Shown: positions 28,656 to 38,047, counted from the first letter of the stretch. The stretch is DNA of 64,000 nucleotides from Accumulibacter sp. (GCA_024235695.1 JACKLX010000005.1:124001-188000); one strand, 5' to 3'. Numbers and translations are program-made. Notes: generated by a model from the sequence alone, not told the origin.

Positions 28656-29894
28656 ATGCCCGTCAATTACCGTACCCCTGCCGCCAGCGCGCTGTTGCCC
28701 GTGGCCGGCGTTCGTCTCGGCGTTGCCGAGGCGGCCATTCGCAAGCTCGAGCGACGTGATCTGACCGTGCTGGCGCTCGACCCCGGCTGCCGCGTCGCCG
28801 GCGTGTTCACTGCCAACCGTTTCTGCGCCGCGCCGGTGGCGGTCTGCCGCCGCCATCTCGAACTTGGCAGCGACATCCGCGCGCTGGTGATCAATACCGG
28901 CGTTGCCAACGCCGGCACCGGCGAGCCGGGCTGGCGTGCGGCCAGCGAAACCTGCGCGGCGCTCGGCCGCCTGCTCGGCGTCGAAGACCGGCAGGTGCTG
29001 CCGTTCTCGACCGGCGTGATCCTCGAACCCTTGCCGGTCGATCGCCTGATCGCCGGCCTGCCATCGTGTCTCGCCGATCTGCGGCCCGACAACTGGCACG
29101 CCGCCGCGCAGGCGATCATGACCACCGACACCGTCGCCAAGGCAGCCTCGCGAGATCTCGATATCGGCGGCCACCGCGTCACCGTCACCGGCATCAGCAA
29201 GGGTGCCGGGATGATTCGCCCGAACATGGCGACCATGCTCGCCTTCATCGCCACCGACGCGGCCATCGCGACGCCCTTGCTGCAGCAGTTGCTGCGTGAC
29301 GCCGCCGACGAATCGTTCAACTGCATCACCGTCGACGGCGACACCTCGACCAATGATTCATTCATCCTGATCGCCAGCGGTCAGGCCGGTGTCGAGTTTT
29401 CCGACGCCACCGCACCCGGCTACGCGGCGCTGCGCCAGGCGGTGATTGCCGTCGCGATGGAACTGGCGCAAGCGATCGTCCGCGATGGCGAAGGTGCCAG
29501 CAAGTTCATCACGATTACCGTCGAAGGGGGTCGCGACCGCTCCGAATGCCGGCGCGTCGGCTACGCCATTGGGCACTCGCCGCTGGTCAAGACCGCTTTC
29601 TTCGCCTCCGACCCCAACCTCGGCCGCATCCTGGCGGCGATCGGCTACGCCGAGGTCGACGATCTCGACGTCGAGCGGATCCGCGTCTGGCTGGGCAGCG
29701 CCGGCAGCGAGATTCTGGTTGCCGACAAGGGTGGCCGCGCCGCCTCGTATCGTGAGGAAGATGGCGCGCGCATCATGCAGCAGCCGGAAATCGACGTCCG
29801 CGTCACGCTCGAACGCGGCACCGCCCGCGCCACGGTCTACACCTGCGACCTGTCCTACGAATACGTCAGGATCAACGCCGACTACCGCAGCTAG
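28656..29894 (+). CDS. argJ: Bifunctional glutamate N-acetyltransferase / ornithine acetyltransferase ArgJ
   Basis: A 412-residue arginine-pathway enzyme that transfers acetyl from N-acetylornithine to glutamate. It self-cleaves at the conserved Thr in [13 protein letters not shown]; that Thr is residue 193 and becomes the nucleophile of the beta chain. TTDTVAKAA near 151, [13 protein letters not shown] near 225 and [14 protein letters not shown] near 306 also match. Start at MPVNYRTPA. 121 bases after secA, possibly co-transcribed. The C-terminal stop overlaps that of the convergent methyltransferase. Confidence 0.96.
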   Translation: MPVNYRTPAASALLPVAGVRLGVAEAAIRKLERRDLTVLALDPGCRVAGVFTANRFCAAPVAVCRRHLELGSDIRALVINTGVANAGTGEPGWRAASETCAALGRLLGVEDRQVLPFSTGVILEPLPVDRLIAGLPSCLADLRPDNWHAAAQAIMTTDTVAKAASRDLDIGGHRVTVTGISKGAGMIRPNMATMLAFIATDAAIATPLLQQLLRDAADESFNCITVDGDTSTNDSFILIASGQAGVEFSDATAPGYAALRQAVIAVAMELAQAIVRDGEGASKFITITVEGGRDRSECRRVGYAIGHSPLVKTAFFASDPNLGRILAAIGYAEVDDLDVERIRVWLGSAGSEILVADKGGRAASYREEDGARIMQQPEIDVRVTLERGTARATVYTCDLSYEYVRINADYRS

Positions 29895-30484
29895 GCGCGC
29901 CGTAGCCGGATCAGCCGGAACCAGCCGCCGGCCAGCACCGCCTCATCGCTGACCACCCGCAGCGGCGGGACTTTCGCCAGGACCTCTTCGAAAACCACGT
30001 CCAGTCGCGTCGCGACACGCCGGACCAGCGGGTTGAGCAGGCGCCGCGTCGGCGCCCGTTGCCCTGGCTGCAGGAACTTGTCGAAGATCAGGACCCTGCC
30101 GCCGGGCGCCAGGACGCGCGCCGTCTCGCGCAGACAAGCGACCGGGTCGGGCAGCACGGCGAGGATCAGGTGCAGGATGGCGTGGTCGAAGCTGCCGTCG
30201 GCAAATGGCAGGCACTGGGCGTCGCCCTGGACACTGCGGAAATCGAGCGAGGCGGCGCGCGGCAGCGCGCGCCGCAGCATGGCGTGCGTCAGATCGATTC
30301 CGGTGTAGCGGTGCTGCGCCGGCAGCAGCGGCAGGTCAAGGCCGGTACCGACGCCGGTCAGCAGCACCCGCGCCGGCGACGCCGGCAAGAACTCGAGGCT
30401 CTTCAGGCGCGCCGCGCGGCTAGCCCGGGCAAGCGCCGCATCGTAGAAGGGTGAGATCAGCGTGTAGCTGTGTTTGAGGCTCAA
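29891..30484 (-). CDS. Class I SAM-dependent methyltransferase
   Basis: A 197-residue cytosolic enzyme. Motif I is [18 protein letters not shown] at about 40-57, motif II has [14 protein letters not shown], and motif [23 protein letters not shown] near 95-114. The pattern resembles UbiE/PhnE-type methyltransferases acting on small or lipid substrates. The usual motif I starts with a D/E-x-G-x-G; here it is TGVGTG, a mild deviation. Substrate unknown. Its stop overlaps the argJ stop on the other strand; apaG lies 9 bases upstream on the same strand. Confidence 0.8.
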   Translation of the reverse strand: MSLKHSYTLISPFYDAALARASRAARLKSLEFLPASPARVLLTGVGTGLDLPLLPAQHRYTGIDLTHAMLRRALPRAASLDFRSVQGDAQCLPFADGSFDHAILHLILAVLPDPVACLRETARVLAPGGRVLIFDKFLQPGQRAPTRRLLNPLVRRVATRLDVVFEEVLAKVPPLRVVSDEAVLAGGWFRLIRLRRA

Positions 30485-30493
30485 GGCGGCGAA

Positions 30494-30877
30494 TCAATGC
30501 AGGACGCGCGGCACCGCCAGCGTGAACTCGCCGATCGTCGCGTCGAACTGCTTGCCGTCCACGGCCGTCATCTGGTAACTGCCACGCATCGTCCCGACCG
30601 CCGTCCGGAGCTGGCAGCCGCTGGTGTATTCGAAGATCTCACCCGGCTGCAGCAGCGGTTGCCGACCGACCACACCGAGGCCTCGCACCTCCTGAATCTC
30701 GCCGTTGGCATCGCTGATGATCCAGTGTCGCGAAATCAGCTGTGCCGCCACGGTGCCGACATTCTCGATGGTCATGGCATAGGCAAAGACGTAGCTGTCA
30801 TTGTCGGGATCCGACTGCTCGGCGACGTATTGCGGGACCGCGCGAACGGCAATCTCGTATTTCTTGCTCTCGGCCAT
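30494..30877 (-). CDS. apaG: ApaG family protein
   Basis: A 127-residue fibronectin-III-like protein. Characteristic stretches: AVPQYVAEQSDPDNDSYVFA (residues about 13-32), TIENVGTVAAQLISRHWIIS, and GVVGRQPLLQPGEIFEYTSG with MRGSYQMTAVDG near the end. ApaG is linked with Co/Mg homeostasis and, in the apaH operon, with dinucleoside tetraphosphate metabolism; its precise role is unclear. Here it is next to a methyltransferase gene and divergent from rpe. Confidence 0.93.
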   Translation of the reverse strand: MAESKKYEIAVRAVPQYVAEQSDPDNDSYVFAYAMTIENVGTVAAQLISRHWIISDANGEIQEVRGLGVVGRQPLLQPGEIFEYTSGCQLRTAVGTMRGSYQMTAVDGKQFDATIGEFTLAVPRVLH

Positions 30878-31037
30878 GTTTGCTCGATGTCGGGGCGATC
30901 AGAAGCGGCATTGCACACCAAAGTACGCGGGCTGACAAGCCCATTACCGCCCCGCTGCCCGAATCGACGGCCCCGGCCAGGGCGGCCGGCGCCCTTTCGC
31001 GGTAGAATAAAACCCGCCTTCCATAGGGGTTCCTGTC

Positions 31038-31727
31038 ATGCATGTCATTGCTCCGAGCATTCTTTCAGCCAATTTCGCCAGGCTCGGCGAGGAAGTGGTC
31101 AACGTGATCGCGGCCGGCGCTGACTGGATTCACTTCGACGTGATGGATAACCATTACGTGCCCAACCTGACCATCGGCCCACTGGTCTGCGAGGCGATCC
31201 GCCCGCTGACTTCGGCGCCGATCGACGTCCACCTGATGGTCAAGCCGGTCGATCGGATCATCCCGGACTTCGCCAGGGCCGGCGCGAACATCATCACCTT
31301 TCACCCGGAGGCCTCGGAACACGTCGACCGGACGCTGGCATTGATCCATGAAAGCGGCTGCCAGGCCGGCCTGGTCTTCAACCCGGCGACGCCGCTGCAC
31401 CATATGGAGCACGTCATGGACAAGCTCGACATCGTCCTGCTGATGAGCGTCAACCCCGGCTTTGGCGGCCAGAAGTTCATTCCTTCGACCCTCGCCAAGC
31501 TGCAAGCCGCACGCGCCCGGATCGACGCCCACCAGCGTGAAGGCGGCCGCCGAATCCGGCTCGAGGTCGATGGCGGCGTCAAGGTGGACAACATCGCCGA
31601 AGTCGCCCGAGCCGGCGCCGACGCCTTCGTCGCCGGCTCGGCCGTGTTCGGCGCCGCCAGCGACAGCGACGCCAATCGCTACGACACGGTCATCGCCGCC
31701 CTGCGCCGCCAGCTGGAGCAAGCCTGA
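31038..31727 (+). CDS. rpe: Ribulose-phosphate 3-epimerase
   Basis: A 229-residue TIM-barrel enzyme interconverting ribulose 5-phosphate and xylulose 5-phosphate. Visible: [17 protein letters not shown] at 4-20, [19 protein letters not shown] near 32-50 (metal His and Asp), VDVHLMV-like [22 protein letters not shown] near 137-148, and [11 protein letters not shown] near 175. The gph gene starts on the last base of the stop (TGATG), so rpe-gph are coupled, with the trp genes following. Confidence 0.97.
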   Translation: MHVIAPSILSANFARLGEEVVNVIAAGADWIHFDVMDNHYVPNLTIGPLVCEAIRPLTSAPIDVHLMVKPVDRIIPDFARAGANIITFHPEASEHVDRTLALIHESGCQAGLVFNPATPLHHMEHVMDKLDIVLLMSVNPGFGGQKFIPSTLAKLQAARARIDAHQREGGRRIRLEVDGGVKVDNIAEVARAGADAFVAGSAVFGAASDSDANRYDTVIAALRRQLEQA

Positions 31728-32410
31728 TGTCGCAGCTGCTGGCGGTACGCGCGATTCTGCTCGACCTCGACGGCACGCTGATCGACACGGTGCTCGACCT
31801 GCATGCCGCCGCCAATGCCATGCTGCGCGACCTCGGCCGCGCCGCGGTGTCGGTGGACGAGGTGCGCAGCTATGTCGGCCGCGGCATCGCCAATCTGGTC
31901 AAGCGGGTGCTGGCCGGCAGCATGGTCGCTGCCGAAGACCCGGCGCCGCCACCGCCGGCGGCGCTGGCCAGCTTCCGGCAGCACTACGCCAGGGAGAACG
32001 GCCGTCACGCGGTGCTTTTCCCCGGCGTGCTTGACGGTCTGGAAGGATTCCGCGCGCTGGGCCTGCCGCTCGGCGTGATCACCAACAAGGCCGAGGCCTT
32101 CGCCTTGCCACTGCTCGAACACGTCGGCCTGGCACCGTTCTTCAAGGTGGTGGTCAGCGGCGACGTCCTGCCGCGCCCGAAGCCCGACCCGATGCCGCTG
32201 GTCTGGGCCAGCGGTCGTCTCGGCGCATCGCCGGCCCGGGTCCTGATGATCGGCGACTCGGTGCACGATTTCCACGCCGCGCGCGCCGCCGCCTGCCACG
32301 TCTTTCTCGTCCCCTACGGCTACAACGAAGGCCGCGATGTCCGCGACCTCGCCTGCGATGGTATAGTCTCGACCCTCGCCGACGCCGTTGTCCGCATCCG
32401 TCCCGAATGA
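31727..32410 (+). CDS. gph: Phosphoglycolate phosphatase, HAD family
   Basis: A 227-residue HAD phosphatase. The catalytic motif I is LDLDGTLIDT at 12-21, motif II ITNK near 107-110, and motif III plus IV RPKPDPMPL and MIGDSVHDFHAA near 148 and 165. It hydrolyses 2-phosphoglycolate from DNA repair or oxygenation reactions. rpe-gph-trpE is a recurrent order in proteobacteria. Its TGA overlaps the ATG of the short Trp-rich frame (ATGA). Confidence 0.95.
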   Translation: MSQLLAVRAILLDLDGTLIDTVLDLHAAANAMLRDLGRAAVSVDEVRSYVGRGIANLVKRVLAGSMVAAEDPAPPPPAALASFRQHYARENGRHAVLFPGVLDGLEGFRALGLPLGVITNKAEAFALPLLEHVGLAPFFKVVVSGDVLPRPKPDPMPLVWASGRLGASPARVLMIGDSVHDFHAARAAACHVFLVPYGYNEGRDVRDLACDGIVSTLADAVVRIRPE

Positions 32411-32481
32411 ACGCTCTCCACCACCATCCGCAGCCCGCCTGGCGGGCGGAGGCCTGGCCCTGGCGCCGCTGGCGCCACTAG
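32407..32481 (+). CDS. trpL: Candidate trp leader peptide (24 residues, four Trp)
   Basis: ATG at 32407 overlaps the gph stop by 4 bases; the frame ends with TAG at 32479-32481. It encodes 24 residues with Trp at positions 12, 17, 19 and 22, and starts with MNALHHH. Four Trp in 24 residues, three of them within the last eight, just before trpE is the pattern of an attenuation leader, in which ribosome stalling at Trp codons reports charged tRNA-Trp. No strong ribosome site is visible; translation may be coupled to gph. Confidence 0.6.
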   Translation: MNALHHHPQPAWRAEAWPWRRWRH

Positions 32482-32532
32482 GCGACCTCGTCGCCGCCGC
32501 GCCCCGCGATCTGCATCGCTGTGATGCGCATC
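32433..32532 (+). promoter_or_regulatory. Set of alternative hairpins between gph and trpE (candidate attenuator)
   Basis: Hairpins visible: GCCCGCC/GGCGGGC (32433-32447); TGGCGCC/GGCGCCA (32461-32477, loop GCT), which contains the last two Trp codons; GGCGAC/GTCGCC (32481-32495, loop CTC); GCGAT/ATCGC (32506-32519), which competes with GCATC/GATGC (32513-32527). A ribosome waiting at the last Trp codons would open the second stem. There is no U-tract after any hairpin, so a classical intrinsic attenuator is not seen; Rho-dependent or translational control are alternatives. Confidence 0.4.
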
Positions 32533-32563
32533 GCCCACCGCCCCGATCTCTTGTGGAGTTCCC

Positions 32564-34036
32564 ATGACTGCAGCGTATTTCAATCGGCTGGCTGCCGAAG
32601 GCTACAACCGCATCCCGGTGACGCTCGAAACCTTCGCCGATCTCGACACCCCGCTGTCGATCTACCTCAAGCTGGCCAACGGCCCCTACACCTACCTGCT
32701 TGAATCGGTGCAGGGCGGCGAGCGCTTCGGCCGCTACTCGATCATCGGCCTGGCCAGTCCGACGCGGATCGTCGTCAACGCCCATCAGGTGCTGGTCCTC
32801 AACGGCAATCGCATCGCCGAACGCGAAGACGACACCAACCCGCTGGACTTCATCGCCAAGTACATGCGGCGCTTTCGCGCCGCCCCGACCACCGATCTGC
32901 CACGCTTCTGCGGCGGCCTGGTCGGTTGCTTCGGCTACGACACCGTACGCTACATCGAAACCCGGCTGACCCGCTCGCAGAAACCGGACGACCTCGGAAT
33001 ACCCGACATCGTGCTGCTGCTCTCGGAAGAAATCGCCGTGGTCGACAACCTGTCGGGCAAGCTGACGCTGGTCGTCTATGCCGAGCCGGGCGTTCCCGGC
33101 GCCTACCAGAAGGCGCAGGCACGGCTCAGGGAACTGCTCGCCAGGCTCCGCGAACCGGTGAACATCCCGGCCGAAAAGCCGCAAGCGTCGCTGCCGGCCA
33201 CGTCGATGTTCGGCGAGGCGCAGTTCAAGCGGGCGGTGGTCAAGGCCAAGCGCTACATCACCGAAGGCGACATCATGCAGGTCGTCCTTTCGCAGCGCAT
33301 GAGCAAGCCGCTGGCCGCCAGCCCGATGGCCCTGTACCGCTCCTTGCGCTCGCTCAACCCGTCGCCTTACATGTTCTACTTCGATTTCGAGGATTTCCAC
33401 GTCGTCGGCGCTTCGCCGGAGATTCTCGTCCGTCTCGAAGGTGACACGGTGACTGTCCGGCCGATCGCCGGCACCCGCCGGCGAGGCGTTTCCTTCGAGG
33501 AGGATCAGGCGCTCGCCGACGAGTTGCTGGCCGACGAAAAGGAACGCGCCGAGCACGTGCAACTGCTCGACCTCGGCCGCAACGACGCCGGTCGCGTCGC
33601 GCGCGTCGGCACCATCAAGCTGACCGAGAACATGATCGTCGAGCGCTACTCTCACGTCATGCACATCGTCTCCAACGTCGAAGCGAAACTGCGACCCGAG
33701 CTGACCGCCCTCGACGTGCTCAAGGCCACTTTCCCGGCCGGCACCGTATCCGGGGCGGCCAAGGTACGGGCGATGGAAATCATCGACGAACTCGAACCCG
33801 TCAAACGCGGCATCTACGCCGGTGCCGTCGGCTACCTCGGTTTCAACGGCGACATGGACCTGGCGATCGCGATTCGCACGGCGATCGTCAAGGACGGCCA
33901 GTTGCACGTCCAGGCCGGCGCCGGTATCGTCGCCGATTCCGAGCCGTCTGCGGAGTGGCAGGAAACGCAGAACAAGGCGCGCGCCGTGCTGCGCGCCGCG
34001 GAACTGGCCGAACAAGGCCTCGACACCCGCTTCTGA
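32564..34036 (+). CDS. trpE: Anthranilate synthase component I
   Basis: A 490-residue chorismate-using enzyme, first step of tryptophan synthesis, working with TrpG. N-terminal: LANGPYTYLLESVQGGERFGR (shown in two parts: LANGPYTYLLES, then VQGGERFGR near 38-55) and the Trp-feedback element LLES near 46-49. C-terminal: GDIMQVVLSQRMSKPL near 235, FHVVGASPEILVRLEG near 280, RPIAGTRRRG near 300 and VSGAAKVRAMEIIDELEP near 398. Start has GGAG 5 bases upstream of the ATG. Its partner trpG lies 8 kb away, beyond unrelated genes. Confidence 0.97.
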   Translation: MTAAYFNRLAAEGYNRIPVTLETFADLDTPLSIYLKLANGPYTYLLESVQGGERFGRYSIIGLASPTRIVVNAHQVLVLNGNRIAEREDDTNPLDFIAKYMRRFRAAPTTDLPRFCGGLVGCFGYDTVRYIETRLTRSQKPDDLGIPDIVLLLSEEIAVVDNLSGKLTLVVYAEPGVPGAYQKAQARLRELLARLREPVNIPAEKPQASLPATSMFGEAQFKRAVVKAKRYITEGDIMQVVLSQRMSKPLAASPMALYRSLRSLNPSPYMFYFDFEDFHVVGASPEILVRLEGDTVTVRPIAGTRRRGVSFEEDQALADELLADEKERAEHVQLLDLGRNDAGRVARVGTIKLTENMIVERYSHVMHIVSNVEAKLRPELTALDVLKATFPAGTVSGAAKVRAMEIIDELEPVKRGIYAGAVGYLGFNGDMDLAIAIRTAIVKDGQLHVQAGAGIVADSEPSAEWQETQNKARAVLRAAELAEQGLDTRF

Positions 34037-34189
34037 GCCGCCGCCCGGCGGCCGGCAAGGGACCCGAGCAAGTGTTCGCGCCGGCGCGCGCGGCACGCGG
34101 CCGGCGCCTCGCCGCGGCTGGCGCCTGCCCGGCAGCTGCTCTACACTGCTGCGAGAACCTACCAACCACCAGAAAAAGGGGAGATCAAG

Positions 34190-35707
34190 ATGAGTGAAGT
34201 CGTGCATCCAATCAGAGAAGCGATCGGGCAGTTCAGCCCGAGCCTGCTGGGCGCGGTATTGATTCTGGCGGTCGGCTGGGTGATCGCCACGATGGCGTCC
34301 ACGGTCGTCCGCAAGCTGCTGCAGAAGACCTCGGTCGAGAACCGGGTGGCGCAATGGATCGCCGGCGACAAGGCGCGCGGCGAACTGCCGGTGGAGGACT
34401 GGATCAGCAAGGCGGTGTTCTATCTGTTGATGCTGTTCGTGCTGGTCGCCTTCTTCCAGGCGGTCAGACTGCCGGTGCTGTCGGACAACCTCAATCACCT
34501 GACCGACAGCATCATGGCCTTTCTCCCCAACCTGCTCGCCGCCAGCGTCCTGGTGCTGGTCGCCTGGGTGATCGGGACGATGCTCAAGCGGATCACCGCA
34601 GGCGCCTTGAAGGCCGCCGACTTCGACCGGAAATTCGGCCAGCCCGCCGTCGACGGCAAGTTGCCGTCGCCGCCGATCTCGGTGATGCTCGCCGAGGCGC
34701 TCTATTGGCTGGTCTTTGCGCTTTTCCTGCCGGCGATCCTCGGAGCCCTGAAGCTGCAGGCCGTCCTCGAACCGGTGAACGAGATGTTCAACAAGTTCAT
34801 GGCCTACGTGCCGCAGCTGGTCGGCGCCGCGGTCATCCTGATCGTCGGCTGGTTCGTCGCGCGCATCGTTCAACGACTGGTCGGCAGCCTGCTGGCATCG
34901 GCCGGTGCCGATGCCGCGGCCGAGCGCTGGGGACTGACGACGACCCTCGGCAAGACGACGCTCTCCGGCCTGATCGGCCTGCTGCTGTACTTCGTGATCC
35001 TCGTTCCGGTGATCATCTCGGCACTCGGCGCGCTGCAACTCGACGCTGTCACCCGGCCCGCCACCGACATGCTGGCGAAGGTCATGGAGATGCTGCCGGC
35101 GATCTTCAGCGCCGGCCTGCTGCTCCTGCTGTCGGTCGTCATCGGCCGCGTCGTCGCCGGTCTGCTGGCCAATGTCCTGGCCGGCGTCGGCTTCAACAAG
35201 CTGCCGGTCAAGCTCGGCCTTGCCCGGACCGTTAGCCGGGGCGAGCACGCGCCAGCGGCACTGGCCGGCAAACTGGCGCTGGCGGCGATCGTCCTCTTCG
35301 CGGCCATCGAGGCCAGCAACCTGGTCGGCTTCGTCGGCCTGGCGGAGATCATCAGGAGCTTCACCGGCTTTGCCGGACACGTCCTGCTCGGCCTGGTGAT
35401 CTTCGCCTTCGGCCTGCTGCTGGCCAACTTCGTCGCCGGCATCGTCCGTGCCAGTGACGCCGCCAACGCCCCGCTGCTGGCACTGGGCACGCGCGTCGTG
35501 ATCCTGCTGCTGTCGGCGGCGATGGCGCTGCGTCAGATGGAACTGGCCAACGACATCGTCAACCTGGCTTTCGGTTTCATCGTCGGCGCCGCGGCGGTCG
35601 CGCTGGCTCTGGCTTTCGGCCTCGGCGGGCGGGATTCCGCCGCGGCACTGCTCGCCGACTGGCGACAGCGCAGCCAGCAGCCGGCGTCGAAAGACGCGTC
35701 CGAATAG
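34190..35707 (+). CDS. CmpX-like mechanosensitive channel family protein
   Basis: A 505-residue inner-membrane protein built of repeated conserved membrane-helix units: LLGAVLILAVGWVIATM near 20-36, LLAASVLVLVAWVIGTML near 117-134, LVGAAVILIVGWFVARIV near 207-224 and AGLLLLLSVVIGRVVAGLL near 305-323. This repeat arrangement marks the TM-helix-repeat/CmpX branch of mechanosensitive channel relatives. I do not see the MscS C-terminal beta domain. Presumed ion conductance, role unknown. It is between trpE and the rest, with a 153-base gap. Confidence 0.72.
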   Translation: MSEVVHPIREAIGQFSPSLLGAVLILAVGWVIATMASTVVRKLLQKTSVENRVAQWIAGDKARGELPVEDWISKAVFYLLMLFVLVAFFQAVRLPVLSDNLNHLTDSIMAFLPNLLAASVLVLVAWVIGTMLKRITAGALKAADFDRKFGQPAVDGKLPSPPISVMLAEALYWLVFALFLPAILGALKLQAVLEPVNEMFNKFMAYVPQLVGAAVILIVGWFVARIVQRLVGSLLASAGADAAAERWGLTTTLGKTTLSGLIGLLLYFVILVPVIISALGALQLDAVTRPATDMLAKVMEMLPAIFSAGLLLLLSVVIGRVVAGLLANVLAGVGFNKLPVKLGLARTVSRGEHAPAALAGKLALAAIVLFAAIEASNLVGFVGLAEIIRSFTGFAGHVLLGLVIFAFGLLLANFVAGIVRASDAANAPLLALGTRVVILLLSAAMALRQMELANDIVNLAFGFIVGAAAVALALAFGLGGRDSAAALLADWRQRSQQPASKDASE

Positions 35708-35807
35708 GCGTCGTCGGACGTCTTGCCGCCGCGGTTGGCAGTTCAGCCCGGCCGCCGTCGGCCACCACATCGACTCCTTGACCAGGCTCACGCGCACGGA
35801 GGCAGTC

Positions 35808-36521
35808 ATGAATGCAGGCGCAGGGAAACGGACCTCGCTGGCCGTCGCGCTGGCCTTGATCGGCGGCCTGGAGATCGCCGCGGCGGCGGGCGCCGCGAGC
35901 GAGTGGCTGGCGGTGTGCGGCAAGTGCATCAGCCCGACGATCTTCGCAAAATCGGGCGTCGGCACCGCCAATGCGCGTGCCGAAGCGCGCATCACGCGCG
36001 CCGAGATCGAGGACTGGTGCGCAAACTGGCAGCCCGGTGACGGCAACTGCGTGCCGCAACAACTGAAGAGCAGCGACCTCGACAAGGTCTATCGTGCCAG
36101 CGCCGACTGCCCGGGGGGAAGGATCACGCCGATCGACGGCAAGACCTACCAGCTGGCCGGCAAGTGGGACAACAGCGACATCGGCGGCGGCCGCAGCAAG
36201 TGGCGCGATGGATCGGGAAGGATCGTCGGCCGGGACAATGCCAGTGGCGGATTGGCCATTTCGCAGCAATGGGAAATCCTCTGTCCGAACACGGCCGGCC
36301 GGACGGCCAAGAGCGCGGCCACTGCCGGCAAACGCCTGCCGGCCGCCGAATACGCCGTCGGCCAGGTCGTCCTGGCCCGCTACGGCCGGGACTGGGTGCG
36401 CGCGCGGATCACCGGGATTCGCCACAGCAATGGCCCCGCTGGTCCGCAAGTCAGCTACGACGTCAGCCTCGACAATGGCCAGCGCGGCATCGTCCCGGCC
36501 AGCATGTTGCGCGCCAAGTAG
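35808..36521 (+). CDS. Exported protein with C-terminal Tudor/agenet-like domain
   Basis: A 237-residue protein with a signal peptide (SLAVALALIGGLEIAAAAGA), then a Cys-containing central region (WLAVCGKCI, WCANW, GNC, ADCPGG) that could form disulfides in the periplasm, and a C-terminal domain at about 185-235 (VGQVVLARYGRDWVRARITG ... SYDVSLDNGQRGIVPASML) resembling Tudor/agenet-type barrels. The middle KTYQLAGKWDNSDIGGGRSK is a possible WD-like or lectin-like stretch. GGAGG lies 5 bases upstream of the ATG at 35808. I do not recognise a family; function unknown. Confidence 0.7.
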   Translation: MNAGAGKRTSLAVALALIGGLEIAAAAGAASEWLAVCGKCISPTIFAKSGVGTANARAEARITRAEIEDWCANWQPGDGNCVPQQLKSSDLDKVYRASADCPGGRITPIDGKTYQLAGKWDNSDIGGGRSKWRDGSGRIVGRDNASGGLAISQQWEILCPNTAGRTAKSAATAGKRLPAAEYAVGQVVLARYGRDWVRARITGIRHSNGPAGPQVSYDVSLDNGQRGIVPASMLRAK

Positions 36522-36581
36522 CGGCGCGCCGCCGGCGAGCAGCCAGTTTCTGCCGCATCCTGTTCCTTTGTTGCTTGTTGC

Positions 36582-37019
36582 TTATTCGCCCTGCCAGTAA
36601 AAATATGCGTCGTGACGCCGATCGGCGGCCAGCCGCACGGATCGGCTGAGGACGATGCCCCGGTATTCGGCGGCGACGCGGTACTGCCCGGGCGGCAGAC
36701 GCACGAAGAAGAGCGGCCCGGGCGACAGGGCCGCGAGCACCCTCTCGCCGGCGGCGTTGTCGATGCCGACCTTGACATCGGCCAGGTACGCACCGCTGCC
36801 TTTCAGCGCGAACACCAGTTGCAGGTTGTAATCGTGCCGCAGGGCCTCGAGCTCGATCGGGTCGTCGTCGCCGATTCCCGTGCTGACATGGGCGAATCCC
36901 GTTGCTGCCTGCGCCTGGACCCACTGCGGCAACAGCGGTCCCGACAGACAAAGGCTCAGCATCAGCAGGCGCGATGCCAGGCACCGCAAGCGTGACGACA
37001 GTCCGTGCCGGCGTTTCAT
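36582..37019 (-). CDS. Exported small hypothetical protein
   Basis: A 145-residue protein with an arginine-rich start and signal peptide (RLLMLSLCLSGPLLPQWVQA). The mature part has a beta-rich repeat-like region: LQLVFALKGSGAYLADVKVG, LFFVRLPPGQYRVAAEYRG and a hydrophilic C-terminus (RRHDAYFYWQGE). LPPGQYRVAAEYRG resembles carboxypeptidase-regulatory-like or PEGA beta-sandwich folds. It is last in the minus-strand cluster with the aldo/keto reductase; gap 65 bases. Confidence 0.68.
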   Translation of the reverse strand: MKRRHGLSSRLRCLASRLLMLSLCLSGPLLPQWVQAQAATGFAHVSTGIGDDDPIELEALRHDYNLQLVFALKGSGAYLADVKVGIDNAAGERVLAALSPGPLFFVRLPPGQYRVAAEYRGIVLSRSVRLAADRRHDAYFYWQGE

Positions 37020-37084
37020 CTTCGCTCACCTCCAGGGTCGTTCGGAATCGCGACTCCCACCACCACGTTTGCCTGCCTCGGTCG

Positions 37085-38047
37085 TCAAAGCCGCGCCAGA
37101 TAGTCGGCCATTCGCTGCCGTTGTCGCGCGTCGGGCAGGCGGCCGCGACCGGCGACCAGATTGTCTTCCAGGTGAGCGAGCTTGCCGGTCGCCGGGATGA
37201 CGCAGCTCACCGCCGGCTCGGCGAGGATGAACTTGAGGAAGAACTGCGCCCAGCTCGCACAATCGAAATCCGCCGCCCATACGGGCAGCGGCTGGCCACG
37301 CACGCGCGAGAACAGCGAGGCCTTGGCAAAAGGCCTGTTGATGATCACCGCGATACCGAGATCCCGCGCCAGCGGCAGCAGGCGCACTTCGGCGTCGCGT
37401 TCGGCCATGCTGTAGTTGATCTGTAGGAAATCAGGTCTTTCGGCCTGCAAGACGCTTTCGACTTCGCCGTAGGCGCCTTCATGATAGTGCGTCACGCCGA
37501 GATAGCGAATGCGTCCCTGTTGCTGCCATTCGCGCAGGGTCGGCAACTGCACCCGCCAGTCGAGCAGATTGTGAACCTGCAGCAAGTCCAGGCGTCTGGT
37601 CCGCAACCGTGTCAGCGAGGTCTCCATCTGCCGGATACCGTCGGCCCGGCCGCTGGTCCACACCTTGGTCGCCAGAAACAGCCGGTCGCGCAGGCCGAGT
37701 CTTGCCGAAAGATCGCCCAGTACCGATTCGGAACGCCCGTACATCGGCGAACTGTCGACCACTTGCCCGTCCAGTGCGACGAAACGCTCCAGCACCTCCG
37801 CCAGCGCGGGGCTGGCGGCATCGGCGACGTCGAAAGTCTGGTAGGTGCCAAGCCCGACGGCGGCGATCAGCTCGCCCGACGAAGGGATGCGCCGCCGCAG
37901 CATGCCGCCGTCAGCGCTGCCGGGGACTGCTCCGGGCGCTGCCGCCAGACCGCCAGCCGCCAGCGCCAGCCCGCCGGCGGCAAGCGCTTTCAGCGCCGCC
38001 CGCCGCCCGCCGGCGGCCGTGTCGCTATCACCTGCTTTCATCATCAT
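37085..38047 (-). CDS. Tat-exported aldo/keto reductase
   Basis: A 320-residue aldo/keto reductase with a twin-arginine type leader (GGRRAALKALAAGGLALAAGG, shown here as two pieces RRAALK and a hydrophobic run, residues 15-40). The AKR tetrad is present: Asp98, Tyr103 (SSPMYGRSES), Lys128 (LATKVW), and His159 (LLQVHNLLD). YLGVTHYHEGAY near 183-194 and VCSQ-like VSCVIPATGK near the end also match. Export of an NADPH enzyme is unusual; a periplasmic AKR would need a folded, cofactor-loaded form, which the Tat route provides. Gap of 6 bases to the carrier gene upstream. Confidence 0.82.
   Translation of the reverse strand: MMMKAGDSDTAAGGRRAALKALAAGGLALAAGGLAAAPGAVPGSADGGMLRRRIPSSGELIAAVGLGTYQTFDVADAASPALAEVLERFVALDGQVVDSSPMYGRSESVLGDLSARLGLRDRLFLATKVWTSGRADGIRQMETSLTRLRTRRLDLLQVHNLLDWRVQLPTLREWQQQGRIRYLGVTHYHEGAYGEVESVLQAERPDFLQINYSMAERDAEVRLLPLARDLGIAVIINRPFAKASLFSRVRGQPLPVWAADFDCASWAQFFLKFILAEPAVSCVIPATGKLAHLEDNLVAGRGRLPDARQRQRMADYLARL

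Noticed and set aside
32521-32563. A leader frame starting at the ATG at 32524
   Set aside because: It runs into trpE without a stop and has no Trp cluster; the earlier frame at 32407 is the better leader candidate.
31679-36085. A 1468-codon open frame on the minus strand
   Set aside because: It lies antisense to rpe, gph, trpE and the channel gene, all of which have clear motifs. Long antisense frames are common in GC-rich DNA and this one has a low-complexity, Gln/Arg/Asp-rich product.
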